A stretch of DNA of 64,000 nucleotides from positions 124,001 through 188,000 of the forward strand of contig BDSL01000002.1 of the NCBI GenBank assembly GCA_003116995.1, written 5' to 3'. A model generated the notes under the pieces. It made no database searches. It was not told the DNA's origin and was given only the letters and a program-made list of their open reading frames with translations. Below, piece after piece: positions 11,219 to 22,785 of this stretch; the first letter of the stretch is position 1, and every line of letters starts with the position of its first letter. This DNA comes from Yamagishiella unicocca (taxonomy: Eukaryota; Chlorophyta; Chlorophyceae; Chlamydomonadales; Volvocaceae). Both the position numbers and the translations under genes were made by a program.

Positions 11219-14200
11219 ATGCAGCAACAACAGCGAAATGCGCTTGGAGGTCGGTCGGACGCTCAACAAATGCGGACCATCGTCCGGGGAGAGTTACGGG
11301 GACGAGCCCAGGGCCTACGCTGCCGTGCGGCAGTGACAACGTTAGCGCCCACGCGCGTGGCACCAGCGCTGGTACCCAGGTGCGCTGGCGCGGCTGTCGC
11401 TGGCGGGGCAGTCGCTGGCGCATGGTTGTTGTTCACGCCGACGAGAAACTTGTACACCGCGGTGGACTGGTCCCCATGTGACTTATATATTCCCATTCAG
11501 CAGCGCTGCTTTGCCGATAGCTTATTAGCTAACGACCTGCTGTCTCGTGTGGGTGGGTTTCCACGCATGCAGTCGCCTGCGCCCGCTCGGCAAGGTCGAT
11601 GACAACCCTCTTGATATGGAGCGCGATATTTGCAACATCACGAGCAAGTACTCTCCAGAATATGTCAAGAGCAGGGTCCTACGGGGCCCAGGCGACGCTT
11701 TCAAATGCCTGGTGAGGGCGGGTCGCGACTCCCACCCGACGCTCGGCCCCTGGGGGCACCACCACCTGTGGGCAACGGTCTTACTATGCAATAGATGGTG
11801 AAACATCCGGGGGACGTTTTACATACAGCGCTTCTGGGAGCGACAAGCGCGGCAAGGCAGCGCCGCGTCCTTGTCTAGGGCATGACAGCGCACACCGCCA
11901 GCGTGGGCGTCCACCCCAGCACTGCAATCCACAGCGCTGTAAGCCCCCAAGTCTCCGCGATCACCTTGCGCCTGGCGTCCCCAAGGGCGTCCTCCGGATG
12001 CCTGGCGTGATACAGCGGAGACGCCCTGGCGTTCCGGCCCAATGACCGGGCCCCCTTGCGGGTCTATATTTGGGGGCCGCCGAGGCGGTTATCCGTCATA
12101 CTCCTCTGGTATCGGCGCGGCCGGCTGAAGAGGTTTCCCGGGGCATTTGTTCGAGTCCGTCGCTGCAGTCCTCAGCGCCCTTGCGCCCGATGGCCTCAGC
12201 GCAGTGACCCTTCCTGCACCGCTGTGCCCCCTCCCTAGAGCCGACCCCTCCGCCCCAGTCGCCGCCCTCGTCCACCGGCTGCCGTTATCCTGCGCCGACA
12301 GCCACCAGCCCGCTGCCCCCCCCTTTGGTGTTTTTTTGCAACCCCCCTTGCTGCCTCTGTCGTGTAACCGGGTCTTCTCGCCCCGCCCCCCGCTTCCTGC
12401 TGCCGAAACGTACGCCTGCGTGCGCTTTCCGTGTCGCCACGCAACCTCCACCTCCTCGGCCTGGTATGGCTCTGACGAATCCTTTGCCCCTCACCCCTCG
12501 CCCCCCTCCAAACCTGGATAGTACCGGGTGGGCGAGATCACCACCCGCGTGGGCTGGTTCATGAGCATGCTGTACCTGGACCGGCTGATGGGACACGAGG
12601 ACACACCGGACCGCGTCAAGCTGCGGGCGGCAGAGCTGCGGTGAGTGGGGCGAGGGCGGGGACTGAGTGGGGATTGTGGGTCGGGGATTGTGGGTCGGGG
12701 ATTGTGGGTCGGGGATTGTGGGTCGGGGATTGTGGGTCGGGGATTGTGGGTCGGGGATGTGAGTGGGGATGTGAGTGGGAATGTGGGTCGGGGACGTGAG
12801 TAGGGATGCGGGTCGGCACGTGGCCGTACGAGGGGGGTTGGAGCGGGGTCATGCGTGGGTTCGGACGGGAGAGTGTTTCACCTTGGGCGGTGAGGGAGGC
12901 GGCGCGGGTGGGGGTTGATAGCGAAGGGTCCGCGGGGGGGGGGTGTTATAAGAGAATCCGCCGTGAGGGGCGAGGGGCGCTGGGAATGAGGCGGAGTGGG
13001 GAGGAGGACAGGCAGTGGGCGGGAATTGCACCCAACATTGCAACTGCACTAGAAAAATGGGATGACGGTTTGGAGCGCCTGGGCAGGGGCAGGGGGCTGT
13101 GCGGGTCGATGGTCTTGGGTGGGGGTTGAGAGGAAACCCGTGGGTCGACGCATCAGGAGAATTATAACCTGGGGAGCAGGAGAACGTTTTGAACAGGTCT
13201 GTGACTGGGGCAGCGTACTTCTTGGGTAGGGTGGGGGGCCGGAGGAGGACGTGGTGTTGGGGTCGCGGTGGAGAGGTTGACGGGGTCTTCGGCGGGGAGT
13301 CGGGGGCAGAGCGCAGCCGCTGCAGCTTGCACTCCATTCTCCGCTGCCGCGGCCGACCGCTCCCGACGTCCTGGCCGCCTCCCCCCCCTCTCCCCCGCAG
13401 TGAGATGCTGACGGTCCTGGGGCCGTCCTTCATTAAGGCTGGTCAGGTGCTGGCCAACCGGCCCGACATCATGCGGGAGGACTACATGAACGAGTTGTGC
13501 GTGCTGCAGGTGGGGCCGGGGGGGGAGGGGAAGGGGGGACTGCGGTTGGAGGGGGCAGATGAACCACACATCCCCGCAGGCGGCTGCGAGGACCCCTCCT
13601 GAGCCCTGACCCCCCAACGCGGGCGTCCTTCAATGAAGCAAGCCTCCAGCTCCCTGCGCCACACTTTCCGCCTCACCGGCACCAGCACCACCGCTACTCA
13701 CCCCGCAACCGCCCGCAACCTCCCCCCAGGACGACGTGCCGCCCTTCCTCGACAGCGTCGCCTTCGCCATCATGGAGGAGCAGCTGGGCAAGCGGCTGGA
13801 AGAGGTGTTCTCGTCCATCAGCGAGAGGCCGGTGGCGGCAGCCAGCCTGGGGCAGGTGGGTGTGAGGGGATGGAGAGGAACCATGTGGGCTGCGAAGGAT
13901 GGCTGCTGGGCGGGGGGTTTGACGCGAGGGGGGGGAGGGCAGGGGCGTCCGGGGGGCGCCGCCGCATGGCGCATGGCACATGGCACCGGCTTGCGACGGT
14001 GGTGTTAAGGATCGGAGGAGGAGTTTCTGTGGCAGGAGGCTCTCCTATAGAAACGCTGAACCAGTTTCACAACATACGACCCCCCCCCACCCCTCAGGTC
14101 TACAAGGCCGTCCTCCGCGACACGGGTGAGGAGGTGGCCATCAAGGTGCAGCGCCCCGGGGTGGAGCCGAACATCCTGAGGGACCTGTACATCTTCAGGT

Positions 14201-17200
14201 GGGGGCCAGAAAAGAACCCGGTTACATCTTCAGGGGGTGGGTGGGGCGAGTAGACACGGTGACATGACATAGGAAACGGATGGGGCGGAGTTGGGCGGGG
14301 GCCCGCATCTGCGGGTGTGTGTGTGCCGATTGGGGAGGGAGTGCGGCGGGGACAGTGGGGCTTAAGAGCGGGCAGGACGGGCGAGGAGGAGCGACTGGCA
14401 GGCGCTACACCACCCGCTGACGTCAGCAAGCGCCTCTTAACCTTCATCGTGATGATCAGTTTGTTCTCCTGTTGAGTGCAGGACTTTCCGCTTCTTTCCG
14501 CTTCCCTCCCTTAACCCCCCCCGCAACCCACCCCCGCCCTTCAGGTCCATCGGCGGGCTGTTCAACACGTTCTCCCGCCGCCGCCTGGGCTGTGACGCCC
14601 GCCTGATCGTGGACGAGTTCGGCGAGAAGATCCTGGAGGAGCTGGACTACACGCAGGAGGCCAAGAACATCCAGGAGTTCGAGCGCAATTTCAGGTGGGA
14701 AGGGGCAGCAGCAGCAGCAGCAGGAGGGGACAGGTGGGGGCGGGGCGACCGGTTGAGGGACCGACCGGCGGTGACAGGAGAGCTGGGCGGGTTGCTGGAG
14801 GGTGGAAATTTAACCCGAAGGTGTCAGGGTGTCCAAGACGGATCGAGTACCGGTATGTCAGGGTCTGCATGCGTGCTGGCGGGCAAATATGCTGACGGGG
14901 TTCGTGTTGGGTGGCCCAGGGAGCCCCCAGCGGGCCCTTCCTTGCACCGCCAGGGGCCTGGCCCCGCAGGCCGAGGGCTCAACCCCGCCGGCCTCAACCC
15001 CGCCCCGCCGGCCTCATCCCTCCCCGCTGTCCCCCCGCTCCTTATCAACCCCCCCCCTCCTGCCCTGCCCAGGTCCGACCCCACCGTCAAGATCCCCTGG
15101 GCCCGCCCCGACCTGTGCGGCACCCGCATCCTGGTGATGGAGTGGATCGACGGCATCCGCTGCACCGCCCCGGACGCCATCCGGAGCTCCGGGGTCCGGG
15201 TGGACGAGTTCATCAAGTGCGGGGTGGTCAGCGGACTCAGGCAGCTACTGGAGGTGCGTGGCTGGGGGTGGGCGGGGGAGATGCGTGGATGCGAGGAAAA
15301 ACCCTTTAGGACAGACGTTTTGAGATGCATGCTGGAGAACTGGGTGGAGGATACGAAAGACGAAGGTCGTGGCTAGGGGTGGGTGGGGAAGGTGGGAATT
15401 GGGGTTAAAAGAAAATCCGCGAACCCACGGAGGGTTCGAGGGAAATTGGGGGGGGGGGGTGCGGCGGCATTGGGTTGCTCCCGCTGCTGCGGCTGCTTGC
15501 TGCCGTCCGTAGTGTGGTATCATCGATCGAGCTGCGACAGGCGCTGGGGTGTCCCTGCATCCCGCCTCACCCCCACGAGCCCCAGCTCGCTCCGACCTGC
15601 GCTCCCTCCCTGGACCTCTCCCGCCCCTCAGTTCGGTCTGTTCCACGGCGACCCCCACCCGGGCAACATCTTCTGCCTCCGCGACGGCCGCATCGCCTAC
15701 GTCGACTTCGGCAACGTGGCGCAGCTGTCGGCGCGCAACAAGGCGGTGCTCATCGACGCGGTGGTCCACGCGGTGAACGAGGACTACAAGGGCATGGCGG
15801 AGGACTTCATCAAGCTGGGATTCCTGGCGCCGGGTAGGCTGAAGGGGGCCCGGGCAGGGGAGGGAGGCAGGAGGGGATATGAGAGGAAAGGAAACCCGTG
15901 GGTCGGTCCGGACAAGTAAAAGCGAGTAGGAAGGGGGGGAGGGGCGGGGGCCGCACGAGAGGGGGTCAAAGCGGATGGCGCGTCAGGCGGCGCATCGCAG
16001 ATGGGGCCATCCGAAGGTGGGGATACCGGTAGGCTGATTGATGGCAGGTATTGTTGGTGCGCTGGTTACTAGGCTGCCGACAGCAGAGGAGGAGTGCGAA
16101 GGCGGCTTTGTGGCCCTCTCCTGACCCGCCCCTCTCGCTCCCGCCCCCCAGGCACCGACATCGCCCCCATCATCCCGGCGCTCGAGAACATCTGGGCCGA
16201 CTCCAAGGGCCAGTCGCTGGCCGACTTCAACTTCCGCACCGTGACCTCCAAGTTCAACGAGCTGGTCTACCAGTACCCAATCCGGATCCCGGAGAGGTAC
16301 TCGCTGGTCATCAGGTCGCTGCTCACGCAGGTGGGGGACACGAACGGAACCCAAGTCAGGGGGGACACGAACGGAACCCAAGTCAGGGGGGGCACGAACG
16401 GAACTCAAGTCAGGGGGGACACGAACGGAACCCAAGTCAGGGGGGACACGAACGGAACCCAAGTCAGGGGGGGCACGAACGGAACTCAAGTCAGGGGGTA
16501 TGAAGTAAATCCGCGAATTCGCGGTCGACAAACCAAGGGCGATGACGATGGGGGTCCCAGAAGAGATGGTTGGCGAGTGGACGGGGGCTGTCGGAGGGGG
16601 AAGAAGCTGACTCGGGCTGGGGTCTAGGGGTGTGGGGGGCTGGGATCTAGGGGCACGTGCGGAGCGGGGTTTTGCAGGTGTTGGGCGTTGGGGGCGGGGG
16701 CTGTTTCTGACGTTGGGCGGCTGGTGGGGAGGGAGCGGTGGCCGATACACGGTGTTGTTGTGGTGGGCGGGTGCGATGCGGTGTCTCCAGGTTGTAATGT
16801 GCGGTGTCTCCAAGCTGTCACGCGTCTTCTCGTGCTGTGCTCCCTGCCTCGCCCCGCGCCTGCAGGAGGGCATCTGCATGACCCTCAAGCCCGAGTTCCA
16901 CTTCCTGGAGGTGGCCTACCCCTACGTGGCGCGGAGACTGCTCACCGACGAGGACCCGGCGCTGAGGGAGAGACTGTTCCAGGTGGGGGGGGCCAGGGGG
17001 CGGGGCGGGGCGGCTGGGGGAGGGAGGAGCTGGGCGGCGTGTGTGTGTGTGGGGGGGGATAGCGGTGGAACGGAAGCGGAGTGCGGGTGAAAGCAAGCTG
17101 GCACTTGCCTGGCTCCGCCCCCTTACCTGAGCTGCCTCCCCTCCTCGTAGCGCCGCGCTTGGCTACGCACATCCCCACCCTTAGCGGTATAGCGGTGGGT

Positions 17201-18265
17201 TCAGAGCCAGGGCTTCTCCTGCTTTTCGTTTACCCTGATATGATAACTAAGCTGGGCGGAGCTGGGCCGGTACGCGTTGGGCAGTCTTCTCTCAGTGCAA
17301 TCGCTGGGTCGGTCAGGGCAGGGCTTTCGTTGTCTTGCCTTTCTCCTCGTTTTCTCTCACGTCGCTGTCCATATGTTTATGTTGATACCCTTCGCGGCTA
17401 AGCAGGAAATTTACGAACCCTTGTCCGCGCCCCAACCCCTGCGCTCCCAGGTTCTGTTCCAGGACGGCAAGTTCCAGTGGAAGCGGCTCGAGAACCTGCT
17501 GCACCTGGCCAAGGAGGGCGGCGGCAGGGGCGGGGCGGCTGCAGCTGCGGCGGCCGCTGCTGCCGGGGGCGAGGCGCCCACCCGCTCCGGCGGCGGTCTG
17601 GACCTGAGCGACACGGCCAAGGACGCGCTGCGGGTGCTGCTGCTGGACGACAAGCTGCGCACACAGGTGGGGGGGTGTGAAACCGGGGGGGGGCACACAG
17701 GTGGGGGAGGGGGGAGCGAGGAGATCAGTGGGCACGACGTGGACGTGTGGGGGAAGGGGAGGGGGAGCGAGGAGATCAGTGGGCACGATGTGGGTGCGTG
17801 GGGGAAGGGGGAGCGGCGGCGGTGGGATGTGGGGGCTGGAAGGGAGCGGAGTGACAGCGTGCAGCGCGCGGGGCCTGTCTTGATTCGCAGCCACTCAGGG
17901 CGCCGATAGCGCGGGCTTCTCCGTCATGTCGCTCCGTCTCGATTAGCATTGCGTTATGCTGCCAGCTGGATCGCGCCAGTGGCACCGCCAGTACAGGCCC
18001 ACATACTAACAACCTCCCCGCTTTTTCGTCTAAACTCGCCCCTTCCCTGCCTTCACCCTCACCACCGCCCCCTTTCCCCCTCCTGCAGCTGATGCTGGCG
18101 CTCACTGAGGACAACAAGCTGCACATCGAGGAGGTGCTCAACCTGCTGCGCCTGGTGCAGAACGACATCAACCCGCAGCGCCTGGTGAGCGAGGTGGTGC
18201 GGGACGCGCCGTCCATCGGCCGGCAGCTGCTGCTCAGCTGGGCGGACCGGGTGCTGGTGTCGTAA
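11219..18265 (+). CDS. Plastid-type ABC1 (UbiB/ADCK) atypical kinase
   Basis: Thirteen exons join in phase to 658 residues: 11219-11379, 11573-11711, 12522-12640, 13401-13509, 13730-13855, 14098-14198, 14545-14694, 15073-15253, 15632-15833, 16152-16330, 16866-16982, 17451-17666 and 18089-18265. Exon 1 is a Gln/Arg-rich transit peptide. ABC1 hallmarks are present: KAGQ (residues 152-155), the alanine-rich loop AAASLGQ (212-218) that replaces the glycine loop, VAIK (Lys234), EELDYTQEAKN, LVMEWIDG, the catalytic HGDPHPGN (367-374) and metal-binding DFG (387-389). ABC1 kinases regulate prenylquinone metabolism and redox stress; plastid members sit in plastoglobules and thylakoids. The long C-terminal region after the kinase resembles, from memory, the plant ABC1K6/ABC1K9 branch more than ABC1K7/8, but that placement is not verified. 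Exons 1 and 2 are inferred from matching phases and an early KYSPEYV segment. Confidence 0.88.
12671..12754. repeat. 14-bp minisatellite, six copies, in ABC1 kinase intron 3
   Basis: The unit GGATTGTGGGTCGG is repeated six times head to tail. It degrades downstream into GATGTGAGTGG-like copies up to about 12,800. It lies in the intron at 12641-13400. Confidence 0.9.
16337..16498 (+). repeat. 27-bp minisatellite, six copies, immediately after the donor of ABC1 kinase exon 10
   Basis: Units start GACACGAACGGAAC or GGCACGAACGGAAC, with the third and sixth copies carrying the same variants. The array starts 6 bp after the exon 10 donor at 16331. Its length of 27 (nine codons) and the absence of stops keep the exon 10 reading frame open through the array, encoding a GDTNGTQVR-type repeat. 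Confidence 0.9.
17709..17811. repeat. ~50-bp direct repeat, two copies, in ABC1 kinase intron 12
   Basis: Two copies containing GAGCGAGGAGATCAGTGGGC follow each other just after the exon 12 donor. They are G-rich and purely intronic. Confidence 0.75.
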
Positions 18266-20117
18266 GCAGTCTCCCTGTCGCGGGGAGAGAGAGGACTGAG
18301 CGTTAAGAGAGAGCCATCACAAGCGGCAGAGCGAGGGAGGAGTGCGTGAGGAGCGGGGCACCTCAAGCTGTCCAAGGGCGGCAGGGGGGCGAGGAGGTGA
18401 GCAGGAGGCGCCAGAGGCGGCTGTCGGGCGGGGGTGGTGAGGCTGTTGGGGGGGGGCTGCGGGGGGTCAGCGGGCTGCGCTGACCGCACCTCCTGTCTCC
18501 TGTTGGCCCCATCCACGTCGTGCTAGCAGCTCGCGGCTGGGCAGCACGGGGGTGACTGGAGGTGCGTGTGAGGGACGAGGAAGCAGAGGGGGTGGAGGGA
18601 CACATGTACACATCACAACACAGTGCAGCGTAGAGCATTGAGCGGGAGCGAGACGGGCGCAGCCGAATGGGAAATGGAGACAGCGGGCAGCGAGGTGGAG
18701 GTGGAGGCGGCGAAAGTCGTCGCCACATGAAGTGGGGGGGGCGCATCGGGCAGCAGGTGTTTTGGCCGGGGGAAGCCGCAGTTCGGTTGGACGGATTGCC
18801 GACTGATATGACTTCTCCCCAGGCGGCAGGCTGTGGTACGCGGAGGTTGTACGGCATACGATGCACTGAAACGTTCATACGGGTTCTGTCGGTCCAAGTG
18901 ACGACGGGCCGGAGGACCCGTCCCCTTTGGCTGCCGCTGCTGCTGCTCCTCGCTAGGGCGGCTGGCGTGCTGAGCGGGACGTCGTTGTTGTCGTTGGGGT
19001 TTTGTCTGGTCTAACTCCGGTCTGCTGTCGCCCTTCGCAAGATCTATAGATGTTTGTGGCTTTTTGGCTGGCTTTATGCTTTTTTCCTGCTCCGAGGCGC
19101 CTGACACCAGGCTGGATGCTGCAGCAATGCGGTGGAGAGCCCCGCCGGAGCGGTTTCCGGTTCGGCGGTTGTCGTATGGATGGTTGGTTGTTGCCCAGTG
19201 AGTACCGGTTCCATCGCCGTTTGGTCTGGCGCGTCATGGCATCCAAATCCCACACGGGACTTTGCGCTTTTCGCGCCACATAGCAAACTAAAGCGAGCAA
19301 GTTTTGCGTATGGTGTATTGCGGCGTCGTTCGTTCGTTCCCGGCCTGCACGGCAGCTGCGGCCACGCCACTGTACTGGTTGTACGAAGGGTGTATTTGTC
19401 GTCATACCGTGTATTGATTTCATTGAGCTTTGACGTTTAATCCGTATGTGCCGATCCAGCCCGGCAGGGATCCATGGATCCGGGTCTTCCGTACCGTGTG
19501 CTTGAGCATCCCACGTGCGTGATCGGCCCCCCGTGTGCCGGCAGATGTACCTGGCCTGCACCGGTCGCCGAGTGGTCCCCTGTATTGGCCGTGTGTGCAG
19601 CCGCGGGTTGAGGGCACGACGAGAGAGGTTACGTTGACAGAGAGAGCGTTGCGTGCTGAGGCGTAGTATGCAGTGCGACTGATATTGCGTTGGCGCCTTT
19701 GTGGCCGCCCGAGTTACCGTACGACACCGGTACGGAAAATAAATTAGAATCCCTGGTCATGGTCGGGTTACACCGCTGCGCCGCGGCGCCGCCTTCGCTA
19801 ATATGGCTCCAGGGATGCCTCGTGTCCCTTAGTGCGGCATGTACATGTAATGTAACTCATGTCGTCTTGGGGTGATTCACTGCATGTTAACTGCGGTGAT
19901 GAATCGGCGCGAGGGACCATGCTGCTACCCCGCTCCGCAGCCTTCCGCCCCCAACCTACCGGTAACCCCCCTCGCCATCCTGCAAGCGGCTAGGCCCCCT
20001 CACCCGCCGCCGCGTCCCCGCCTCCCGCCTCCCGCCTCACCCCCACCCCTCACCACGCCACACGCCTGACCACTCCAGCCACACCCTAGCACCACGCCTC
20101 ATACGGCAGCTGCAGCC
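18266..20117. other. Convergent 3' UTR/intergenic region, ABC1 kinase and RBBP4-like genes
   Basis: No exon with homology-like character was found on either strand. Two abutting TGTAA signals at 19846-19850 and 19851-19855 are the first candidates for the ABC1 kinase transcript, implying a long 3' UTR. For the opposing gene, TTACA is at 19768-19772, so the two transcripts may overlap at their ends. A minus-strand ORF at 18613-19107 looks random and is not called. Confidence 0.5.
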
Positions 20118-22531
20118 TCACGACTGCTGCTCCCGCCCCTGCCGGGCGCGCTGCTCCTGTGGCGCTGGAGGGATCATGTCCGCCGCCGGACGCCACACCA
20201 GCACCGCCGGGGGCTGCCCCTCCAGGTCGGCGCCTGCGTGGGGGTCGGCCCGCACCGCCTCCATCACCTCCGGGTCCAGGAACCCGGCAACCGACGCCAG
20301 CGTGCCGTACAGCTCCGTGCTCCAGCCCACGTCGTCGACGGGCAGCAGGTGGCCGGCGTGAGTGAACACCAGCTGGGGCCGCGAGGCCAGGCCCTCCTCC
20401 AGCGGCGTCGTACGCCCCAGCTCCCACAGCAGCACGCGGCCCTGCTCGTCCGCTGACGCCAGCAGCCCCCCCGAGTGCGGGCTGAAGGACAGCTGCCGCA
20501 CTGCGCAGTTATGCCCCTTGAGACGATGCAGCGCAGGGACGGCCGAGCCGCCGCCGCCGCCGTCGCCGCCACAGCTGAGCCGACGCACGTCGTACACACG
20601 CACGACGCCATCGTCCCCCGCGGCAGCCAGAAGCAGGCCGCCTGCGGCGCCGCCACCCGAGGGCGCAAAGGCGACGCCGTTCACGTCCTGTCGGCTCCTG
20701 GGTGCCTCAAGCGCCGGCTGCGACTGCCGGGGGTCCCACAGCAGCGTCCGCCCGTCCGTGCCAACCGACGCCAGCAGCCCCGGCGCCGCCGCCGCTCCCC
20801 CTCCCCCTCCACCGCCCGTACTAGGTCCCGCCGCCGCTGGGTCCGGAGCCGGCTCCAGGCCGCCCGAGCTCCACGCCACGTCCACCACCGTCGCGCTGCT
20901 GACGTGGCCACCGCGCCGTACGGTCACCTCCGCCAGGCTGCCGCCCTCCCGCACCACGTACTCGCCGACGCCTCCGCCCTGCACCCCGCTGAACAGCCGC
21001 AGACCATCCCCGCCGCCGCCGTCGCCCCACGCCAGCGACACCCCCTCCTGCTCCCTCGACGCCATCACGTGGACGGGGCCGCGGCTCCCCCCTCCTCCCT
21101 CTGCCCCTTCCTCCTGCTCCCGCTGCCCATCCCGCTGCTGCAGCTGCCCGCCATCGACCCCACCCTCGCGGTCGCCGTCGCTGTCGCCGTCGCGCTCAAG
21201 GAGCTCCAGGGCGGGACTGATGTCGTACAGGCTGAGGCTGGCTCCTGCACACTTGACGGCCACCAGCGCCGGCCGGGCCGGGCAGTAGCGCAGGCGGTCC
21301 AGGTCGCCGGTGTGGCGGAAGCGGCATGCCTCCCAGCTGGCGGCGCCGTACTGCAGGGACGAGCGGGACAGCTGGGCGTGCGCGCCGGGGTCGTCCACGG
21401 CGACGGAAGCCAGCACCATGACGTCGACGTCGTCCTCCTGGGTGCCGTACAGTACGGCGTGCCGCTGCAAGCCGGGTGCGAGGGGGTCGGGGCGGAGGTG
21501 CGGGTAGAGCTGCACGCTGAGGCTGCGTCATGTCCCGGTAGTCGTGGTGGTGGCATGGGGGTCGCGGCGATCGTGGTGGTGGTGGCGGTCATGATGATGG
21601 TGATGGTGGCGGTGGTGGTGATGTCCAGTAGGCGGCAAAGATGATGATCGGATGACCGGATGGGGCCAAGGGGGCAGGGAGTGGATGAGGTGGCAGGGCT
21701 GGAAAGTGGAGGGGACGCGAGGCACGGGATGTGCGGCGCCTGGTTGGGAGTGTCGAGGGAGCGACGGCGAGGGCCGCGCAAACAGCTCCGCAAGCGCCAT
21801 GTGTGCCATGCAATGTGTGCCTTTCATCACTGAATGAATGGTACGGCCGGAAGCCGAACAGTCGGAACGGCAGCACTGCGTGGTTGGCTGCGCGCGTGGT
21901 ACGTGTGAGGCAGGTGCCGGTACGGGATGTACGGCTACGCCCGATTCAGAAGCTCACTCTGGGGTTGGCTGGGCAGGTAAACGCTGTGGCTGCTGCTGCG
22001 GGGGCCGCTGCTGCACGGCGGCAACCCCCGTGGCACGATATCGTGGTAATCGCCATGATGGGGGAACCCGGTGAGGCGGGTCGGGAGCCACCCCTGTGAC
22101 ATCCCGCCTTCACTAACAGCCGCCGTCCCAAGACAACCGATTCACTCTCTACCCCAGCCCTTAACCCCATCCGAGTGATATCGCAATAATGCTGATGGTT
22201 GTGTTGCTCGCTGGATCCTGACCGCCATTAGCTGTCCCCTGACGAATGCCCGTCTGCACCCGCCTCCACGACACCGGCACCAGCCCGCCCGTTGACCGAC
22301 CGTCCGTATTCCCCAGCCACGCCACCAGCAGCCTTTCCAGCACTGCTTCGTTGCCAGCGCTGGTTTAGCTCACCTAGGCACTTGAAGGCAGCTATGAACG
22401 CAAGTCGTGTAGAACAGCGGCACGTTGTCGCGCCACAGCTTCCATCTCTGCAAAGCTTGGATGTACGGAGCGAGGGGAATATCCTGATCGGTTTCACCCT
22501 CGTCCGGATCAGCGCCCAGGATGGACGCCAT
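20118..22531 (-). CDS. Divergent RBBP4/MSI1-family WD40 protein
   Basis: Two minus-strand exons, 22374-22531 and 20118-21516, join through an AG|C codon to 518 residues. RBBP4/MSI1 proteins are histone-binding beta-propellers in CAF-1, PRC2 and deacetylase complexes. Exon 1 encodes LWRDNVPLFYTTCVHSCLQV, which aligns with the family's N-terminal helix ('WKKNTPFLYDlv..ALeWPSL'). Exon 2 continues SVQLYPHLRPD, then HAVLYGTQEDD, RYCPARPALVAVK, SVGTDGRTLLWDPR, AAGDDGVVRVYDVR and ADEQGRVLLWELG as WD blades, and VFTHAGHLLPVDDVGW near the end, matching the family's 'lFiHgGHt..i.D..Wn'. The ALEWPSL signature is replaced by CLQVPS, the propeller contains long Gly/Ala/Ser insertions, and the C-terminus is charged. 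It may therefore be a diverged paralogue rather than the canonical MSI1. The 857-bp intron holds no other exon I can see. Confidence 0.75.
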
Positions 22532-22785
22532 CCGACCCAGGGAGAACCCCTAGGTCACGGCCCTTAGGCAGCTCGAGGGTCGCGACTGGCAAGCTACAAC
22601 ATGTTTACGTGAGTCCATGTATTAACACACGGAAGCTTGCATGGCTAGCTGCTTTCTCCGGTAGAAATTAGCCCGGCGGAAGTACGCGCGCGAAACCGCG
22701 CGCCGTACTACAACGACGAAAGGAGTGCAGGCGCCCATGTGAATGGTATGTAGTTAAATTGGAATACATGTACGCTGCGGCCTAA
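22532..22785. promoter_or_regulatory. Divergent (bidirectional) promoter of the RBBP4-like and RWD-RING genes
   Basis: Only 254 bp separate the two start codons, which point away from each other. The segment is less GC-rich than its neighbours and contains ATTAA- and TAAATT-like stretches. Both 5' UTRs and core promoters must fit here. No defined element is claimed. Confidence 0.55.

Noticed and set aside
18613..19107. Minus-strand 164-codon ORF in the region downstream of the ABC1 kinase
   Set aside because: No family-like motif, no splice context, composition like translated noncoding DNA; it overlaps the expected ABC1 kinase 3' UTR.
20362..21644. Long plus-strand open frames opposite the RBBP4-like gene
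   Set aside because: They mirror the GC-rich codon structure of the minus-strand gene, encode Ser/Arg/Pro-rich noise and have no splice-supported start. The minus-strand frame has WD40 motifs.
21528..21830. His-rich minus-strand ORF as first exon of the RBBP4-like gene
   Set aside because: It lacks the family's N-terminal helix and a matching donor. The segment at 22374-22531 has both and fits in phase.
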